From: Paenibacillus sp. V4I3
GTDB taxonomy: Bacteria; Bacillota; Bacilli; Paenibacillales; NBRC-103111
Assembly: GCF_030817215.1 (NCBI RefSeq)
Contig: NZ_JAUSZA010000001.1
Location: forward strand, 4,500,501-4,564,500
Reading direction: 5' to 3'
Length of the DNA stretch: 64,000 nt
The notes below the pieces were generated by a model. The model was not told the DNA's origin. It searched no databases and saw only the letters and a list, made by a program, of their open reading frames with translations. This document shows, piece by piece, positions 34,732 through 43,509 of this stretch. Both the position numbers and the translations under genes were made by a program. The first letter of the stretch is position 1. Each line of letters begins with the position of its first letter.

Positions 34732-36293
34732 CAGGACAAGATGGGTTAATGGACCAGGATGAGCTTCTTTTTGCTGAGGAAGAAGAGACCGTTTCAGCTA
34801 AGGAAGTTACGATCGAACAAGACCCTTGGGTCGTACTCATAGTTGATGATGAGAAACAAATCCATCAAGTGACGAAAATGGTTCTACAAGATTTCGAATT
34901 TGATGGTAAGAAGTTGGAATTCCATAGTGCTTATTCGGCTTTAGAAGCCAAACAGCTATTAAAACAACAGCCGAATGCCTCATTAATTCTTTTAGATGTT
35001 GTCATGGAGCAAGATGATGCGGGGCTTCAAATTGTTAAGTACATACGCGAAGAATTAAATAATCAGGCGATACGTATTATTTTGCGTACAGGTCAACCAG
35101 GTCAAGCACCTGAACGCACGGTCATAATGGATTACGACATTAATGATTATAAAGAAAAGACAGAACTCACAACACAGAAGCTGTTCACCACTGTGGTTAC
35201 GGCGCTGCGTTCCTATCGTGATATTAAAACAATTGAGAAAAGCAGATCAGGCTTGGAGGAGATTATTAAGTCATCTGCTTCGCTATTCGAGCTGCAATCT
35301 ATGAAGAAATTTGCATCCGGTGTTTTATCACAAATGACCTCCATCGTTAACTTACATAAAAATGCGCTACATTGCAGCTTTGCTGTTACCAAAGGTGTCG
35401 AAGATATTTATATCCTAGCAGCGAGCGGGGATTATGCATCCAATCAAGATGAACGTGCCAGGGATGTTGTTCCTACTGATGTGCTCGAAGAGATTGAACA
35501 TGCCTTCCATTCCAAAAAAAGCAGCTTTGCATCAGATCGCTTTGTGATTTATTTTCAAAGTAAGATGGGGATGGAAAATGTCATCTATATGAATGGATTC
35601 AAAGCACTCAGCGAATGGGAGCATTATTTAGTTGATATTTATTGTGCGAATGTTTCTGTGGCTTTTGAAAATATTTATTTAAATGAAGAGCTAGAAAGCA
35701 CACAGCAAGAAATTATTTATACGATGGGCGAAATCACGGAGACCAGATCCAAGGAAACGGGACACCATGTGAAAAGAGTTGCCGAATACTCCCGTTTACT
35801 TGCCATCAAATATGGATTATCTGAGCAGGAAGCTGAAGTCATCCGCTTGGCTTCTCCGATGCATGATGTTGGTAAAGTTGGCATACCAGATGCGATTTTA
35901 AATAAGCCTGGATCGCTGACAAGTGAAGAATTCGATATTATGAAAACTCATTCGAATCTCGGTTATGAAATGCTCAAGCATTCGAACAAGCAAGTCTTAA
36001 ATGCCGCAGCTATCATCGCGCAGCAGCATCATGAGCGTTACGATGGAACAGGGTATCCCCAAGGACTTCGCGGCGACGAGATACATCTCTATGGTCGTAT
36101 AACCGCATTAGCTGATGTATTTGACGCTCTATGCAGTGATCGTGTTTATAAGAAAGCTTGGGAACTTGATCGCGTGATGGATTTACTTAAAACGGAACGC
36201 GGACGTCATTTCGATCCTGCGATCGTAGATCTCTTCATTAAGCATTTGGATGAGTTCCTGGTAATCAAAGAGTTCTACAAGGAACAGCGTTAA
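34728..36293 (+). CDS. response regulator with DUF3369 and HD-GYP domains
   Basis: A 521-residue regulator. N-terminal receiver (about residues 35-155) shows IVDDEKQIH, phospho-acceptor ILLDVVMEQ, RTGQ and DYKEKTELT; a DUF3369 middle domain spans about 185-330; the C-terminal HD-GYP domain has HDVGKVGIPDAILNK near residue 379, HHERYDGTGYP near 437 and RGDEIHLYGRI, all residues intact. HD-GYP proteins hydrolyse cyclic di-GMP, so activation by the adjacent kinase should lower this second messenger. The DUF3369-HD-GYP combination is best known in gamma-proteobacteria, making it unusual here (general knowledge). Terminator follows. Confidence 0.9.
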   Translation: MTGQDGLMDQDELLFAEEEETVSAKEVTIEQDPWVVLIVDDEKQIHQVTKMVLQDFEFDGKKLEFHSAYSALEAKQLLKQQPNASLILLDVVMEQDDAGLQIVKYIREELNNQAIRIILRTGQPGQAPERTVIMDYDINDYKEKTELTTQKLFTTVVTALRSYRDIKTIEKSRSGLEEIIKSSASLFELQSMKKFASGVLSQMTSIVNLHKNALHCSFAVTKGVEDIYILAASGDYASNQDERARDVVPTDVLEEIEHAFHSKKSSFASDRFVIYFQSKMGMENVIYMNGFKALSEWEHYLVDIYCANVSVAFENIYLNEELESTQQEIIYTMGEITETRSKETGHHVKRVAEYSRLLAIKYGLSEQEAEVIRLASPMHDVGKVGIPDAILNKPGSLTSEEFDIMKTHSNLGYEMLKHSNKQVLNAAAIIAQQHHERYDGTGYPQGLRGDEIHLYGRITALADVFDALCSDRVYKKAWELDRVMDLLKTERGRHFDPAIVDLFIKHLDEFLVIKEFYKEQR

Positions 36294-36366
36294 CGGCATT
36301 AATTACCTGAATAGCATAATATGCGAATAGCCTTCTACTAGCAAAACCAGACCCTAATTGATCGCG

Positions 36367-36395
36367 GAGCCCTTGTCCTTGGACAGGGGCTTTTT
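36367..36395 (+). terminator. rho-independent terminator
   Basis: AGCCCTTGTCC and GGACAGGGGCT stem followed by TTTTTG, ending the lipoprotein-kinase-regulator operon. Confidence 0.85.
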
Positions 36396-36485
36396 GTTTT
36401 GCGTAGAAAGATTGATAAACGACAGCTTGTGAAAAGGTGGGTTCGGATAAAAAAAATGTATCGAGGAAAATGTGTTTCCCTATTG

Positions 36486-36552
36486 CAACATTTGTGAGTT
36501 TGGGTAATAATGTACTAGAGAGAGTTGCCTTTGGTCAACAAATGTGAGCTTG
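36486..36552. promoter_or_regulatory. direct and inverted repeats before the mnt operon
   Basis: CAACATTTGTGAGTTTG (36486-36502) and CAACAAATGTGAGCTTG (36536-36552) match at 14 of 17 positions, 50 bases apart. The palindrome GTTGCCTTTGGTCAAC (36524-36539) overlaps the second copy and partly resembles MntR sites of Bacillus (TTTGCCTTAAGG...). Candidate manganese-responsive operator; the function is inference. Confidence 0.4.
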
Positions 36553-36608
36553 TACAAATTAATGATAATAACGAGTAAAGATGAACGAATCGGGGAGGAC
36601 ATATTTAT

Positions 36609-37574
36609 ATGAACGTGACGACTGTAAGAAGGTTTTGGAAAAAGAGTGCTGCTGTTGTATTACTAGGCGTTATGATGACCGTGTCAGCGTGTGCGAATAA
36701 TGAAAAAACACCTGCATCAACCTCAACTTCAACGGAGAAAGAAATTAAAGTCACAACAACTGTCGGAATGATTACAGATATTGTTGAAAATGTTGGTTCC
36801 ACTCATGTGAAAGTAACTGGACTTATGAATGCTGGGGTGGATCCTCATTTATATAAAGCTTCACAAGGTGATATTAAAAAGTTAGATGATGCTCAAATCA
36901 TTTTCTATAATGGACTGCACTTAGAAGGAAAAATGGTTGAGATTTTGGAAAAGATGGGTAAGCAAAAACCAACCGTAGCCGTGTCGGATAAAATCGATCG
37001 CAAAGCATTGCGGTCCGGGGCCGAAATGGAAACGGAGTACGATCCGCACATCTGGTTTAATGTGAAGCATTGGATGAAGGCAACTGAGCAAGTACGAGAT
37101 TCCCTAAGTGAGTTGGATCCAGCACATAAAGAAGATTACAAGAACAACGCAGCAGCATACCTTGTAAAACTTCAAGAATTAGACCGCTATGCGACTGAAC
37201 AAATCGCCTTAATTCCAGAGGCGTCCCGAGTTCTAGTAACTGCGCATGATGCTTTCGGTTACTTCGGAGATGCGTATCACATTCAAGTTAAGGGACTTCA
37301 AGGGATCAGTACAGCATCGGAGTATGGTTCGAAGGATGTAAGTCAGCTTAGAGATTTCCTAGTTGAGAAAAAGGTGAAAGCGGTATTCGTTGAATCCAGT
37401 GTTCCCAAAAAATCGATTGAAGCGGTCATACAAGGAGCGAAGGAAAAGGGGCACCAAATTCAAATTGGCGGAGAATTGTTCTCTGATGCCATGGGTAAAA
37501 CAGGAACCCCAGAAGGCACTTATGTAGGCATGGTTCGTCACAATGTAGATACCATTGTCAACGCTCTGAAATAG
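36609..37574 (+). CDS. mntA: manganese/zinc ABC transporter, solute-binding lipoprotein
   Basis: A 321-residue cluster 9 (TroA/PsaA-type) metal-binding lipoprotein: lipobox VSAC (Cys-28), then a mature domain with metal ligands recognisable as His in VDPHLYKAS, His in YDPHIWFNV, Glu in VFVESSVPKKS and Asp in LFSDAMGK. Such proteins deliver Mn(II) or Zn(II) to the membrane permease. It heads a four-gene set in the order binding protein, ATPase, permease, permease, as in Bacillus mntABCD; metal specificity is inferred from that order. GGGGAGGAC before the ATG. Confidence 0.88.
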   Translation: MNVTTVRRFWKKSAAVVLLGVMMTVSACANNEKTPASTSTSTEKEIKVTTTVGMITDIVENVGSTHVKVTGLMNAGVDPHLYKASQGDIKKLDDAQIIFYNGLHLEGKMVEILEKMGKQKPTVAVSDKIDRKALRSGAEMETEYDPHIWFNVKHWMKATEQVRDSLSELDPAHKEDYKNNAAAYLVKLQELDRYATEQIALIPEASRVLVTAHDAFGYFGDAYHIQVKGLQGISTASEYGSKDVSQLRDFLVEKKVKAVFVESSVPKKSIEAVIQGAKEKGHQIQIGGELFSDAMGKTGTPEGTYVGMVRHNVDTIVNALK

Positions 37575-37625
37575 CAGCCGCTGCTAAGAATGTATTGCAT
37601 ACAGAATGGCTTAGGAGGCTTGAAT

Positions 37626-38387
37626 ATGAAAAAGACGAACGCGCCGCTATCGATACAAAATATGACCGTTGCTTATCATAAAAAACCCGTTCTGGAGCAA
37701 GTGTCATTAACCATTCCGGAAGGTAAATTGATTGGAATTGTCGGTCCCAATGGAGCAGGGAAGTCCACATTAATTAAAGCAGCACTGGGCTTGATTCCAA
37801 GTCTATCCGGTGAAGTGAAGATATATGGAAAGCCCTATAAAGAACAGCGTCATCTTGTTGGTTATGTGCCTCAACGTGAATCAGTTGATTGGGATTTCCC
37901 AACCAATGCTCTCGATGTTGTAACGATGGGGCGGTATGGTCATTTGGGTTGGTTCCGCAGACCAGGGAATAAAGAAAAACAAATCGCTATGTCTTGTTTA
38001 GAGAAAGTTGGGATGGCTGACTTCGCAGATAGACAAATTAGTCAACTTTCTGGTGGTCAGCAGCAGCGTATTTTCTTAGCGAGAGCACTCGCGCAAGATG
38101 CTAGCTTATATTTTATGGATGAACCTTTCGTGGGTGTAGATGCTGCTACGGAAAAAGCGATTATTACGCTGCTCGGAGAACTCAAGAAACAAGGGAAGAC
38201 GGTATTGGTGGTCCACCATGATTTATCCACCGTTAAAGAGTATTTCGATTGGGTTATCTTGCTTAATGTAGGCCTTGTGGACATAGGACCTACGAATGAA
38301 GTGTTTACGAAGGAGAAATTACAGCAAACGTATGGCGGTAAACTTGCGATCTGGGATCGGGAAGATGCCGGGATGCAAATAGGATAG
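37626..38387 (+). CDS. mntB: manganese/zinc ABC transporter ATPase
   Basis: A 253-residue ABC ATPase of the metal importer: Walker A GPNGAGKSTLIKAA, Q-loop PQRESVDWDFP, signature LSGGQQQRIFLARAL, Walker B LYFMDEPFVGVD and H-loop VVHHDLSTV. TTAGGAGGC before ATG 37626 fixes the start; 51 bases after mntA. Confidence 0.9.
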   Translation: MKKTNAPLSIQNMTVAYHKKPVLEQVSLTIPEGKLIGIVGPNGAGKSTLIKAALGLIPSLSGEVKIYGKPYKEQRHLVGYVPQRESVDWDFPTNALDVVTMGRYGHLGWFRRPGNKEKQIAMSCLEKVGMADFADRQISQLSGGQQQRIFLARALAQDASLYFMDEPFVGVDAATEKAIITLLGELKKQGKTVLVVHHDLSTVKEYFDWVILLNVGLVDIGPTNEVFTKEKLQQTYGGKLAIWDREDAGMQIG

Positions 38388-38400
38388 CGAGGTGAACAAC

Positions 38401-39348
38401 ATGTTAGATTCATTACTTCACTTATGGTTAGATCCGAATGCGCGATGGATATTACTCGGATGCTCATTATTAGGACTAAGCAGCGGTGTGTTAGGAAGCT
38501 TTGCTTATTTACGCAAACAATCGTTGATGGGAGACGCTTTGTCCCATGCGGCCCTTCCGGGTGTCTGTGTCGCTTTCATGATTACGGGCTCCAAATCGAT
38601 CCTATTCTTCTTAATTGGCGCAGCTGCGGCAGGCTTACTTGCTACACTGAGTATCGGATGGATCACACGGTATTCCAAAATCAAGCAGGATTCGGCTTTA
38701 GGTATCGTGTTATCCGTGTTTTTTGGGGTAGGTATTGTATTGTTGACACAAATTCAGCATAGTACAAGTGGCAATCAAAGCGGCTTAGATAAGTTCCTAT
38801 TCGGTCAAGCGGCATCTATGGTTAACTCCGATGTCATTACAATGGCTATCATATCCTTCTTATTAGTAGGTATTTGTACGTTGTTTTTTAAAGAATTTAA
38901 ATTATTGAGCTTTGATCCTGGATATGCGCGAGGTTTAGGTTTTCCGGTGGCGATTCTGGATCACTTCATGATGTTTCTTATTGTCGTTGCCGTTGTTGTG
39001 GGGATTCAAGCGGTGGGCGTTGTTTTGATGGCTGCCCTGTTGATTACACCTGCTGTTGCGGCTAGATATTGGACGGAGAGGTTGGGCCTAATGGTCATCT
39101 TGTCTGGACTATTTGGGGCTTTTAGCGGATTCGTAGGGACATATCTGAGTACGATGGGAAGTAATTTGCCAACCGGTCCACTGAGTGTGCTCGCGGCGAC
39201 GGTCTTATTCGTAATTTCCCTCTTTTTCGCTCCGAAACGGGGACTTATTATTAAACTTATCAGGCAGTCTTCCATGAAACAAAAAATTCAAAAAGATTCA
39301 GAATCTGAGCACTACGTCAAGGCAAAAGGGGTGAGCCAGATTGAATGA
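38401..39348 (+). CDS. mntC: manganese/zinc ABC transporter permease
   Basis: A 315-residue ABC-3 family permease with about eight or nine membrane helices; conserved GDALSHAALPGV after the first helices and the VVVGIQAVGVVLMAALLITPA core that contacts the ATPase. The C-terminal extension of about 30 charged residues (KQKIQKDSESEHYVKAKG) is hydrophilic and cytoplasmic. GCGAGGTGA before ATG 38401; stop overlaps the next start. Confidence 0.88.
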   Translation: MLDSLLHLWLDPNARWILLGCSLLGLSSGVLGSFAYLRKQSLMGDALSHAALPGVCVAFMITGSKSILFFLIGAAAAGLLATLSIGWITRYSKIKQDSALGIVLSVFFGVGIVLLTQIQHSTSGNQSGLDKFLFGQAASMVNSDVITMAIISFLLVGICTLFFKEFKLLSFDPGYARGLGFPVAILDHFMMFLIVVAVVVGIQAVGVVLMAALLITPAVAARYWTERLGLMVILSGLFGAFSGFVGTYLSTMGSNLPTGPLSVLAATVLFVISLFFAPKRGLIIKLIRQSSMKQKIQKDSESEHYVKAKGVSQIE

Positions 39349-40234
39349 TCTGTGGATTATTTTAACTGCTGCTCTTGTCGCTGCTGCTTGCTCTTTGGTT
39401 GGCTGCTTCCTCGTTTTGCGTAAAATGGCCATGATCGGCGATGCGATCAGTCATTCGGTGCTTCCGGGGATCGTCATTGCTTTCCTGATAAGCGGTTCTA
39501 GAGGTTCTATCTTTATGCTTATCGGTGCCGCGGTTATCGGTCTCATAACTGTATTTTTAATTCAGCTTTTTCAACAAAGCGGTGTACAGTCTGATGCTTC
39601 AATAGGTGTCGTATTCACAGCTATGTTCTCTATAGGCGTTGTACTTGTCAGTTTGTATACAAGACAAATCGATTTGGATTTGGATTGTGTACTATATGGA
39701 GAAATCGCTTATGTGCCATGGAATACCATTGAAGTTGGCGGTGTGAGTATCGGACCAAAAGCCGTATGGGCAGTAGGTTTTGCTCTTCTTCTTAGCAGTA
39801 TTGTGATTGGGCTCTTTTATAAACAGTTTAAACTCTGTTCATTCGACCCAGCACTTGCTGCGGCAGTGGGCATTCCAGTCTTGTTATTTCATTATCTGTT
39901 AATGGGTTTAGTATCCATCACGACAGTTGCTTCATTCGAAAGTGTGGGTGCGATTCTCGTTGTCGGTATGTTGATTGTACCTGCGGCTACAGCCTATCTT
40001 TTAACTGAAAAACTTAGTGTTATGATCGTATTGAGTGTGACTGTAGGGGTTATCAGTTCAATAGCTGGCTACTTCGTAGCTTACTTACTCGACGCTTCCA
40101 TTGCAGGTTGTATGATTAGTGTGGCAGGGGTCATGTTCGTTATTGCTTTCCTATTGTCGCCAACCAATGGACTGATCATCCGTAAAATTCGTCAAAAACG
40201 TGGATTATCAGGGGTAATTCCTGAATCCGTCTAA
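39341..40234 (+). CDS. mntD: manganese/zinc ABC transporter permease, second copy
   Basis: A 297-residue ABC-3 permease paralogous to the preceding one: GDAISHSVLPGIVIAFLISG and TTVASFESVGAILVVGMLIVPAAT are the matching core segments. TTG start at 39341 with GGGGTGA upstream; overlaps the mntC stop by 8 bases, so translation is coupled. Two distinct permeases are the hallmark of the mntABCD arrangement. A terminator-like hairpin follows at 40251. Confidence 0.87.
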   Translation: MNDLWIILTAALVAAACSLVGCFLVLRKMAMIGDAISHSVLPGIVIAFLISGSRGSIFMLIGAAVIGLITVFLIQLFQQSGVQSDASIGVVFTAMFSIGVVLVSLYTRQIDLDLDCVLYGEIAYVPWNTIEVGGVSIGPKAVWAVGFALLLSSIVIGLFYKQFKLCSFDPALAAAVGIPVLLFHYLLMGLVSITTVASFESVGAILVVGMLIVPAATAYLLTEKLSVMIVLSVTVGVISSIAGYFVAYLLDASIAGCMISVAGVMFVIAFLLSPTNGLIIRKIRQKRGLSGVIPESV

Positions 40235-40250
40235 TAAAGTGGTATGAAAT

Positions 40251-40292
40251 CTGCTTCTTTATCTCTTTTACGGAGATGGAGGAGCATTTCTT
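40251..40292 (+). terminator. probable terminator after the mnt operon
   Basis: TGCTTCTTTATCTC and GAGATGGAGGAGCA arms (with G-T pairs) followed by TTTCTTTT. Confidence 0.6.
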
Positions 40293-40359
40293 TTAATTGA
40301 CATTTCCTGTATGCTAGAAAGGGGCTAGAGACAGAGAGAAGGAGAAAGAAGGTGTGACC

Positions 40360-41211
40360 ATGGAAGGAATTGGACTCGTACTGGAAGGCGGAGGTATGCG
40401 AGGCGTATACACCGCAGGAGTCTTGGAATACTTTATGGAACAGGATTTATATTTTCCTTATGTGGTTGGTGTATCTGCAGGGGCATGCAATGCAGTTTCG
40501 TATATTTCCAAACAACCCGGGCGTAATAAAAAAGTAACGATTGGTTATATTAGGGATCACCGATATTTAAGCTATCGCAATTTATTCCGTCATAAAAGCA
40601 TTTTTGGGATGGATTTCATTTTTAATGAGCTGCCAAATAAGTTGGTGCCGTTTGATTACGATGCTTTCTATAACTCGCCACAGCAGTTCGCCATCGGTAC
40701 AACCGATGCGCATACGGGCGAACCCATTTATTATACGAAGCATCAACTCATGCAGCAAACCATGCCGATTATTCAAGCATCAAGTTCATTGCCATTTGTA
40801 GCCACTCCCATTCATTATGAAGGTCGGATCTTGTTTGACGGCGGCTTAGTAGATCCGATTCCTGTGAAAAAGTCTCTTGCTGATGGGAACAAAAAGCATA
40901 TCATCGTGTTGACCAAAGAACAGGGGTATCGCAAGAGTCCCTTTAAGCAGCGGTGGCTAGCTAAAAGCTTCTATCCGGCTTATAACGGCCTTGTAAATGT
41001 ACTCGTTAATCGAAGTGAAATCTATAATGGAACCTTAGAAACCATTGAACGAATGGAAGCGGATGGAAGTTCATTCATTATACGACCTTCGTCCAAAGTA
41101 GTAGTAGGCCGTATGGAAAAGGATCCTAAGAAACTAGAAGCGCTGCACGAGCTTGGGTATCAGGATGCGAAACGAATGGGATCACAGATGAAAGAATGGT
41201 TACTTAGTTGA
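40360..41211 (+). CDS. patatin-like phospholipase (YjjU-type)
   Basis: A 283-residue cytosolic patatin-fold hydrolase. Seen: oxyanion loop LEGGGMRGVYTAGVLE near the N-terminus, nucleophile elbow GVSAGACN (Ser of GxSxG), and the catalytic DGGLVDPIPVKK dyad Asp. Patatin enzymes release fatty acids from membrane lipids. A GTG two codons upstream (40354) also has a good site, so the exact start is open by two residues. Independent of the neighbouring operons. Confidence 0.85.
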   Translation: MEGIGLVLEGGGMRGVYTAGVLEYFMEQDLYFPYVVGVSAGACNAVSYISKQPGRNKKVTIGYIRDHRYLSYRNLFRHKSIFGMDFIFNELPNKLVPFDYDAFYNSPQQFAIGTTDAHTGEPIYYTKHQLMQQTMPIIQASSSLPFVATPIHYEGRILFDGGLVDPIPVKKSLADGNKKHIIVLTKEQGYRKSPFKQRWLAKSFYPAYNGLVNVLVNRSEIYNGTLETIERMEADGSSFIIRPSSKVVVGRMEKDPKKLEALHELGYQDAKRMGSQMKEWLLS

Positions 41212-41229
41212 CCGTAAGGAGCTGTATAC

Positions 41230-41640
41230 GTGGAAAAATCGAATCAAAAAATTACTGCGTTTTTAATGTTTACCGGTCAAGCTGAGGAAGCCATGAATTT
41301 GTATACCTCTTTATTTGACCATTCCGAGATATTAACCATAAAGCGCTATGGAGCGGGTGAAGCTGGCGTCGAGGGAAGTGTTCTGCACGCCACATTTTCA
41401 CTTCATGGACAGGTATTTATGTGCATAGATAGCTATGTGAAGCATGATTTCACTTTTACACCTGCGATTTCATTGTATGTCACATGTGATAGTGAAGAGG
41501 AAATTGATCGCGTGTATGAGAAGTTAGCGCAAGACGGCACCGTGTTCATGCCATTAGCTGCCTACCCATTTAGCGAAAAGTTTGGTTGGGTTGGTGATCG
41601 TTTTGGCGTTACTTGGCAATTGACGCTTGCGAAAAACTAG
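41230..41640 (+). CDS. VOC-family protein (PhnB/3-demethylubiquinone methyltransferase-like fold)
   Basis: A 136-residue vicinal-oxygen-chelate domain protein resembling the PhnB/3-dmu-9_3-mt family: ITAFLMFTGQAEEAMNLYTSLF opening, VLHATFSLHGQVFMCIDS, and the C-terminal WVGDRFGVTWQLTL. It lacks the full set of metal-ligand residues of glyoxalase, and the methyltransferase name in databases is misleading; function unknown. GTG start with AAGGAG, 18 bases after the patatin gene. Confidence 0.75.
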   Translation: MEKSNQKITAFLMFTGQAEEAMNLYTSLFDHSEILTIKRYGAGEAGVEGSVLHATFSLHGQVFMCIDSYVKHDFTFTPAISLYVTCDSEEEIDRVYEKLAQDGTVFMPLAAYPFSEKFGWVGDRFGVTWQLTLAKN

Positions 41641-41910
41641 ATATATTAATAAAGGCCACTGTCTACAGGTCATTTTTGCGTAAATGGGTTAAAAATATTG
41701 CACAAACTTACAAAATAGCCTTTGGGAGTGGAAAATGTTCAGAAAATACAACATCAGTAACCAGGGATGCCCACTTACATGTACATAGCCTTTTTGCTTA
41801 CGAAAGGCTGTTGGGTCTGCTGAAGAAGTTAATGAGAGTTATCAACAAGCATCAAAAGTGTATAACAACAGAAGCCATATTTGCGGGATGCAGCAGGAAT
41901 GTAACTATCA
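41641..41910. other. gene-free spacer
   Basis: About 270 bases without a convincing gene. A frame across 41613-41993 has no ribosome binding site, overlaps the VOC gene and runs into the riboswitch, so it is not annotated. Confidence 0.4.
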
Positions 41911-41917
41911 TTTCTGT

Positions 41918-41946
41918 TTGCAATAAACACGAACATGAGGTATGGT
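41918..41946 (+). promoter_or_regulatory. promoter of thiamine-transport operon
   Basis: TTGCAA (41918-41923) and TATGGT (41941-41946) separated by 17 bases, about 20 bases before the first conserved riboswitch residues. Confidence 0.5.
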
Positions 41947-41964
41947 ATTATCAAACCAATAAGA

Positions 41965-42055
41965 ACCCACGGGAGCTTGAGAAGTCAGGCTGAGATTGTG
42001 ACCGTCATTGTCACTCACCGTTAATCTGATCTGGGTAATGCCAGCGTAGAGACTC
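41965..42055 (+). promoter_or_regulatory. TPP riboswitch (THI element)
   Basis: The conserved aptamer sequences are visible in order: ACGGGAGCTTGAG, AGGCTGAGATTG, then CTGATCTGGGTAATGCCAGC and GTAGAGA. The CTGAGA and CTGATCTGG..AATGCCAGCG blocks are diagnostic of the thiamine pyrophosphate sensor. It controls the transport operon starting at 42178. A hairpin with T-run follows at 42112, so ligand binding probably ends transcription early. Confidence 0.9.
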
Positions 42056-42111
42056 ACATAAATGCACGTTCATTCGATCTGTTTCGAATGGGTTTATCAT
42101 TTTCTACTCAT

Positions 42112-42138
42112 GGCGCTCCCGGATAACGGGGGCTTTTT
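42112..42138 (+). terminator. riboswitch-associated terminator
   Basis: GCTCCCG-GATAA-CGGGGGC followed by TTTTTC, 57 bases downstream of the aptamer and 40 bases before the first gene; consistent with a TPP-dependent OFF switch. Confidence 0.75.
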
Positions 42139-42177
42139 CTTGTGGTTAAATAGAGATGTGGAGAGGGGAAACAAAGA

Positions 42178-43191
42178 ATGAAATGGAAGAAAATTGCACC
42201 ACTTATGCTAGTTAGCTTAACAGTCGCCTTGGCAGGTTGCGGTAATAAGATGGCAGAACAGCCGGCAAAACAAACGGCAAAGCCGTTAACGAACGTAAAG
42301 GTCGTTCTGGACTGGACGCCAAATACGAACCATACGGGGTTATACGTCGCGAAGGATCAAGGTTTTTTTGAAAAAGAGGGACTGAATGTAGAAATTATTG
42401 CTCCTGGTGAAGGCGGAGCCGATGCAATGGTTGCTTCAGGAGCTGCGGAGTTCGGTGTCAGCTATCAAGAAAGCATTACACAAGGACGAATTCAAGGTGT
42501 TCCGTTGGTTTCCATTGCAGCGGTGATTCAGCATAATACATCCGGTTTTGCTTCGCCGGTAGCAAAGAATATCAAGTCGCCCAAAGATTTCGAGGGGAAA
42601 ACGTATGGCGGTTGGGGTGCTCCGGTAGAAAGCTCAATGATTGACTCGCTTATGCAGTCCGAAAAAGCGGATCCGAGCAAAGTGAAGATCGTGAACATCG
42701 GTGATGCCGATTATTTCACAGCCGTGAAACGGGATATTGATTTCGCTTGGATTTACTATGCTTGGACAGGTGTAGATGCCGAGCTGCGTGGCGAGCCGCT
42801 GAACATGATTTATTTGAACAAATATTCGGATAAACTGGATTACTATACACCGGTTCTTGCGACGAATGAGAAAATGATCAAAGAGAAGCCTGAGCTCGTT
42901 AAAGCCTTCATGGCTGCTGCATCGAAAGGGTATCAATTTGCTATCAGCAAGCCTGAGGACGCTGCTAATATTTTGATCAAAGCGGTTCCTGATCTAGATA
43001 AAAAACTTGTGCTTGCCAGTCAAAAATGGCTCAGCCCACGTTATCAAGATGATGCTGCTCGTTGGGGCGAACAAAAAAAATCCGTCTGGGAAAATTATGC
43101 GAACTGGATGCTAGATCATAAGCTGCTCGAGAAAAATATCGATGCAGATGCTGCATTCACGAACAAATTTTTACCGGAAAGCTCTAAATAA
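42178..43191 (+). CDS. thiY: ABC transporter binding lipoprotein for thiamine pyrimidine precursor
   Basis: A 337-residue lipoprotein (lipobox LAGC, Cys-21) of the NMT1/THI5-like family: mature start KVVLDWTPNTNHTGLYVAKDQ, PGEGGADAMVASGAAEFGVS, and the GKTYGGWGAPVE segment characteristic of ThiY. Bacillus ThiY binds formylaminopyrimidine, a thiamine degradation product that is salvaged. Placed right after a TPP riboswitch, with permease and ATPase following, which supports the assignment. GAGAGGGGAAA before the ATG. Confidence 0.88.
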   Translation: MKWKKIAPLMLVSLTVALAGCGNKMAEQPAKQTAKPLTNVKVVLDWTPNTNHTGLYVAKDQGFFEKEGLNVEIIAPGEGGADAMVASGAAEFGVSYQESITQGRIQGVPLVSIAAVIQHNTSGFASPVAKNIKSPKDFEGKTYGGWGAPVESSMIDSLMQSEKADPSKVKIVNIGDADYFTAVKRDIDFAWIYYAWTGVDAELRGEPLNMIYLNKYSDKLDYYTPVLATNEKMIKEKPELVKAFMAAASKGYQFAISKPEDAANILIKAVPDLDKKLVLASQKWLSPRYQDDAARWGEQKKSVWENYANWMLDHKLLEKNIDADAAFTNKFLPESSK

Positions 43192-43218
43192 CACGAATTG
43201 TTGGAGGAGGCACTTATA

Positions 43219-43509
43219 GTGGCTAACGCACTTGTTAGTATTCAAATCATTCCGAAAACGAAAAACAATGAAGATGTCATCCCCTATGTAGACCGTGCGA
43301 TTGAAGTTATTGCCAAGTCTGGCGTGAAGTATTTCGTATCTCCGCTGGAGACGACGATGGAAGGGGAGCTCGACCAACTTCTGGCTATCATTCAAGACAT
43401 GAATGCCGCGATGATTGAGATGGGCAGCCCTAACGTTATTTCGCAGGTGAAAATATACTTCAACCCGTCGGGTGCTTCTATGGACAAGCTGACGGAGAAA
43501 TACAGATAA
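43219..43509 (+). CDS. MTH1187/YkoF-type thiamine-binding protein
   Basis: A 96-residue ferredoxin-like protein of the MTH1187 (DUF77) family, ALVSIQIIPKTKNNEDVIPY opening and VISQVKIYFNPSG near the end. Members bind thiamine or its pyrimidine and occur in thiamine transport operons such as Bacillus ykoFEDC. It is a single-domain form, whereas YkoF has two tandem domains. GTG start at 43219 with GGAGGAGG upstream; its stop shares a base with the permease ATG, so it is certainly co-transcribed. Confidence 0.8.
   Translation: MANALVSIQIIPKTKNNEDVIPYVDRAIEVIAKSGVKYFVSPLETTMEGELDQLLAIIQDMNAAMIEMGSPNVISQVKIYFNPSGASMDKLTEKYR

Noticed and set aside
41613..41993. 126-codon open frame before the TPP riboswitch
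   Set aside because: Begins inside the VOC gene in another frame, has no ribosome binding site, and its end runs into conserved riboswitch bases.
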